Below, one piece after another: positions 5,285 to 6,852 of a DNA stretch of 6,852 nt. The first letter of the stretch is position 1; each line of letters begins with the position of its first letter. The DNA is from Candidatus Omnitrophota bacterium (GTDB taxonomy: Bacteria; Omnitrophota; Gorgyraeia; Gorgyraeales; Gorgyraeaceae). The notes below the pieces were generated by a model. It was not told where the DNA came from. It saw only the letters and a list, made by a program, of their open reading frames with translations, and did not search any database. Made by a program: the position numbers and the translations under genes. The stretch covers positions 1 to 6,852 of the forward strand of contig JAHIUV010000042.1 of assembly GCA_018817035.1 (NCBI GenBank), read 5' to 3'.

Positions 5285-6852
5285 ATGAAAAAGTATGCCG
5301 GTATATTGGTATTGGCCTCATTGATTATTGTCGTGATAATCCCTTACGCTAATTCGCTGCGTAATCCTTTTATGTGGGATGAAGAGGAGATTATTGTTTC
5401 CAACCCTATGATAAAGGATCTAAGATATCTCCCGCTTGTTTTTAAAACGGATATTTTTGGCCGTCCTGTAAAAGCAGGTGGTTTTTACAGGCCGCTGTAC
5501 ATGCTTTCTTTCGCGGCTGACTATCGTATGTGGGGGCTTGATCCTTTCGGGTATCATCTTTTCAGCATAATCCTGCATATATTGAATGCCCTGCTTTTTT
5601 ATGTCCTGATGTCAAGAATAGGCCTCCAAAGAAAAACAGCGTGGCTGGCCGCTCTTTTATTCGCGTTGTTTCCCGCCAATAGCGGCGCGGTTACGCCTAT
5701 AGCCATGAGGGACGGGCTGTTGATGGTTTTTTTGTCAATGTCGTGCTTGCTGTTATTCTTAAAGGGTATAAAAAGCTCAGCTGTTTATTTCTTTTGCAGC
5801 GCGCTCGTATTCGTGACGGCTGTATTTACGAAAGAGAGCTCGTTAGTTTTGCCTCTTTTGATAGCGGCGTATGCTTTTATATTTTTGGATAAAGACAGGA
5901 GAAGGAAAATCTTTTTGCCGCTGACTGTATTAGTGGGGATAGCTGCTCTTTATTGTGTGTCCAGGTTTTTATTTCTGGGTAATCCTTTTAGCCGGACATT
6001 GTCTTTGATAAATGAGGCGTCCTTGATCGAAAGGCTTTATACTTTACCGAGGATACTGTGGACGTCTTTACGTATCATTGTCGCGCCTTTTGTTTTACAG
6101 AGTGAATATCATTTTGTGGTACATAGTTTTAAAGACGCCTATGTCTGGGGCGGCGCGCCTCTCTTGGTATTGTTTTCTGTCTTGATAGCCAGGAGATCAA
6201 AGCCGGCGCTTTTCTTTCTATTGTGGTTTTTTATAGGCCTTTTGCCGTATAGCAATATATTGCTCCCCCTGCACGCTACCATGACAGGGCATTGGGTTTA
6301 TTTTTCCTCAATGGCTGTGGCGGCATTGATAGCGATGGGTGTTTTTGCGCTGGTCGACGTAATGGGTCCAGGCAGGACCCTCAGGCGCGTGGCGGTATTG
6401 ACCTTTATTTTTATCGCGGTATTATGCGCGCTTAAGATCAGGGACCGCAACAGGGAGTGGTCTGACCCGTTTGTCCTGTACCAAAAAGACGCGGAAAGAG
6501 AGCCGGATAGTTTTTTACTGCATTGTAATTTAGGTGTTGAGTATTTCAGGAAAGGCATGCTGGAAGACGCGAAAAGGGAACTTGAGAGATCTAACAATGC
6601 CTGTCCGGGCAGAGGCTATGATGTCGCTTATAATAATTTAGGCGTGATATCAGCCAGGGAAGGCGATATCAGCCGGGCTATCTCGTATTATAAATCAAGT
6701 ATACTGCTGAATGATTACGCGCTGGCGTATGAAAACCTGGGCTCGCTTTATAACGAACTGGGCATGCGCGAAGAGGCGCTGTCGGTTTTAAAGAGGGGCG
6801 CGGCTTTATATCCCATGGACATTAGGATACGCAATATACTGCATGATATCGT
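5285..6852 (+). CDS. GT-C membrane glycosyltransferase with C-terminal TPRs (TMTC-like), 3' end missing
   Basis: The frame is open from ATG 5285 to the window end, giving 522 visible residues. The protein is an integral membrane enzyme with roughly eleven hydrophobic segments in residues 5-390, the first an N-terminal anchor (about 5-22). The first extracytoplasmic loop carries F-M-W-D-E-E (29-34), the acidic motif expected at the catalytic site of GT-C enzymes, then YRPL (68-71) and GLDPFGYHLFSIILH (about 84-98). A KES motif is at 183-185. This series closely resembles the DUF1736/TMTC protein O-mannosyltransferases and related bacterial GT-C proteins. From about residue 408 on, at least three TPR units follow (HCNLGVEYFRKGMLEDA; AYNNLGVISAREGDISRA; AYENLGSLYNELGMREEA), probably facing the periplasm for acceptor binding. 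It would use a polyprenyl-phosphate sugar, plausibly supplied by the divergent DPM1-like enzyme. The acceptor is unknown. More TPRs are expected beyond the window. Confidence 0.9.
   Translation, partial: MKKYAGILVLASLIIVVIIPYANSLRNPFMWDEEEIIVSNPMIKDLRYLPLVFKTDIFGRPVKAGGFYRPLYMLSFAADYRMWGLDPFGYHLFSIILHILNALLFYVLMSRIGLQRKTAWLAALLFALFPANSGAVTPIAMRDGLLMVFLSMSCLLLFLKGIKSSAVYFFCSALVFVTAVFTKESSLVLPLLIAAYAFIFLDKDRRRKIFLPLTVLVGIAALYCVSRFLFLGNPFSRTLSLINEASLIERLYTLPRILWTSLRIIVAPFVLQSEYHFVVHSFKDAYVWGGAPLLVLFSVLIARRSKPALFFLLWFFIGLLPYSNILLPLHATMTGHWVYFSSMAVAALIAMGVFALVDVMGPGRTLRRVAVLTFIFIAVLCALKIRDRNREWSDPFVLYQKDAEREPDSFLLHCNLGVEYFRKGMLEDAKRELERSNNACPGRGYDVAYNNLGVISAREGDISRAISYYKSSILLNDYALAYENLGSLYNELGMREEALSVLKRGAALYPMDIRIRNILHDI

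Noticed and set aside
6298..6597. Minus-strand open frame opposite the GT-C gene
   Set aside because: It is antisense to the membrane-to-TPR transition of a well-supported gene and has no domain of its own.

Overview
This is a bacterial chromosomal window with six protein-coding genes. The genes at both ends run off the window. The likely source is an uncultured bacterium of the Omnitrophota (PVC group). That is an inference from protein style: a secreted giant protein whose signal peptide ends in a ...YALR... motif, glycosyltransferases resembling those I associate with that group, and E. coli-like sigma-70 promoters. No rRNA or other phylogenetic marker is present to confirm it.

Layout: (1) positions 1-720 carry the 3' part of a family 2 glycosyltransferase. 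Its stop codon lies inside the -35 box of the next promoter. (2) 717-1070 is a self-contained cold-shock gene: promoter, structured leader, GTG start with a strong Shine-Dalgarno sequence, 67-aa CspA-type protein and a textbook intrinsic terminator. (3) 1080-1367 encodes a small cysteine-rich, zinc-ribbon-like protein of unknown function. Its stop codon lies in a perfect 12-bp inverted repeat. (4) A strong extended -10 promoter drives a 955-aa exported protein (1547-4414). It has a Sec-type signal peptide, then a consensus twin-arginine motif, then a long HEAT-like helical repeat region, then a C-terminal domain that looks like a divergent caspase-fold (clan CD) peptidase. (5) A convergent minus-strand gene (4398-5090), overlapping it by 17 bp, encodes a DPM1-like polyprenyl-phosphate sugar synthase. 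(6) It is divergently paired with a plus-strand gene (5285 to the window end) for a multi-spanning GT-C glycosyltransferase with C-terminal TPRs, resembling the TMTC (DUF1736) protein O-mannosyltransferases.

Genes 5 and 6 make a plausible working pair: the cytosolic GT2 enzyme would load a sugar onto a polyprenyl phosphate, and the GT-C enzyme would transfer it to acceptors on the outer side of the membrane. Their 194-bp intergenic region is unusual. Both genes have a TATAAT box exactly 8 nt before the ATG, which predicts essentially leaderless mRNAs. A perfect 28-bp inverted repeat of REP/RAYT or MITE type sits between the two -35 boxes.

The best candidate for something undescribed is the exported HEAT plus caspase-like protein with tandem Sec and Tat signals. 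No CRISPR array, tRNA, rRNA, transposase gene or phage gene was seen.
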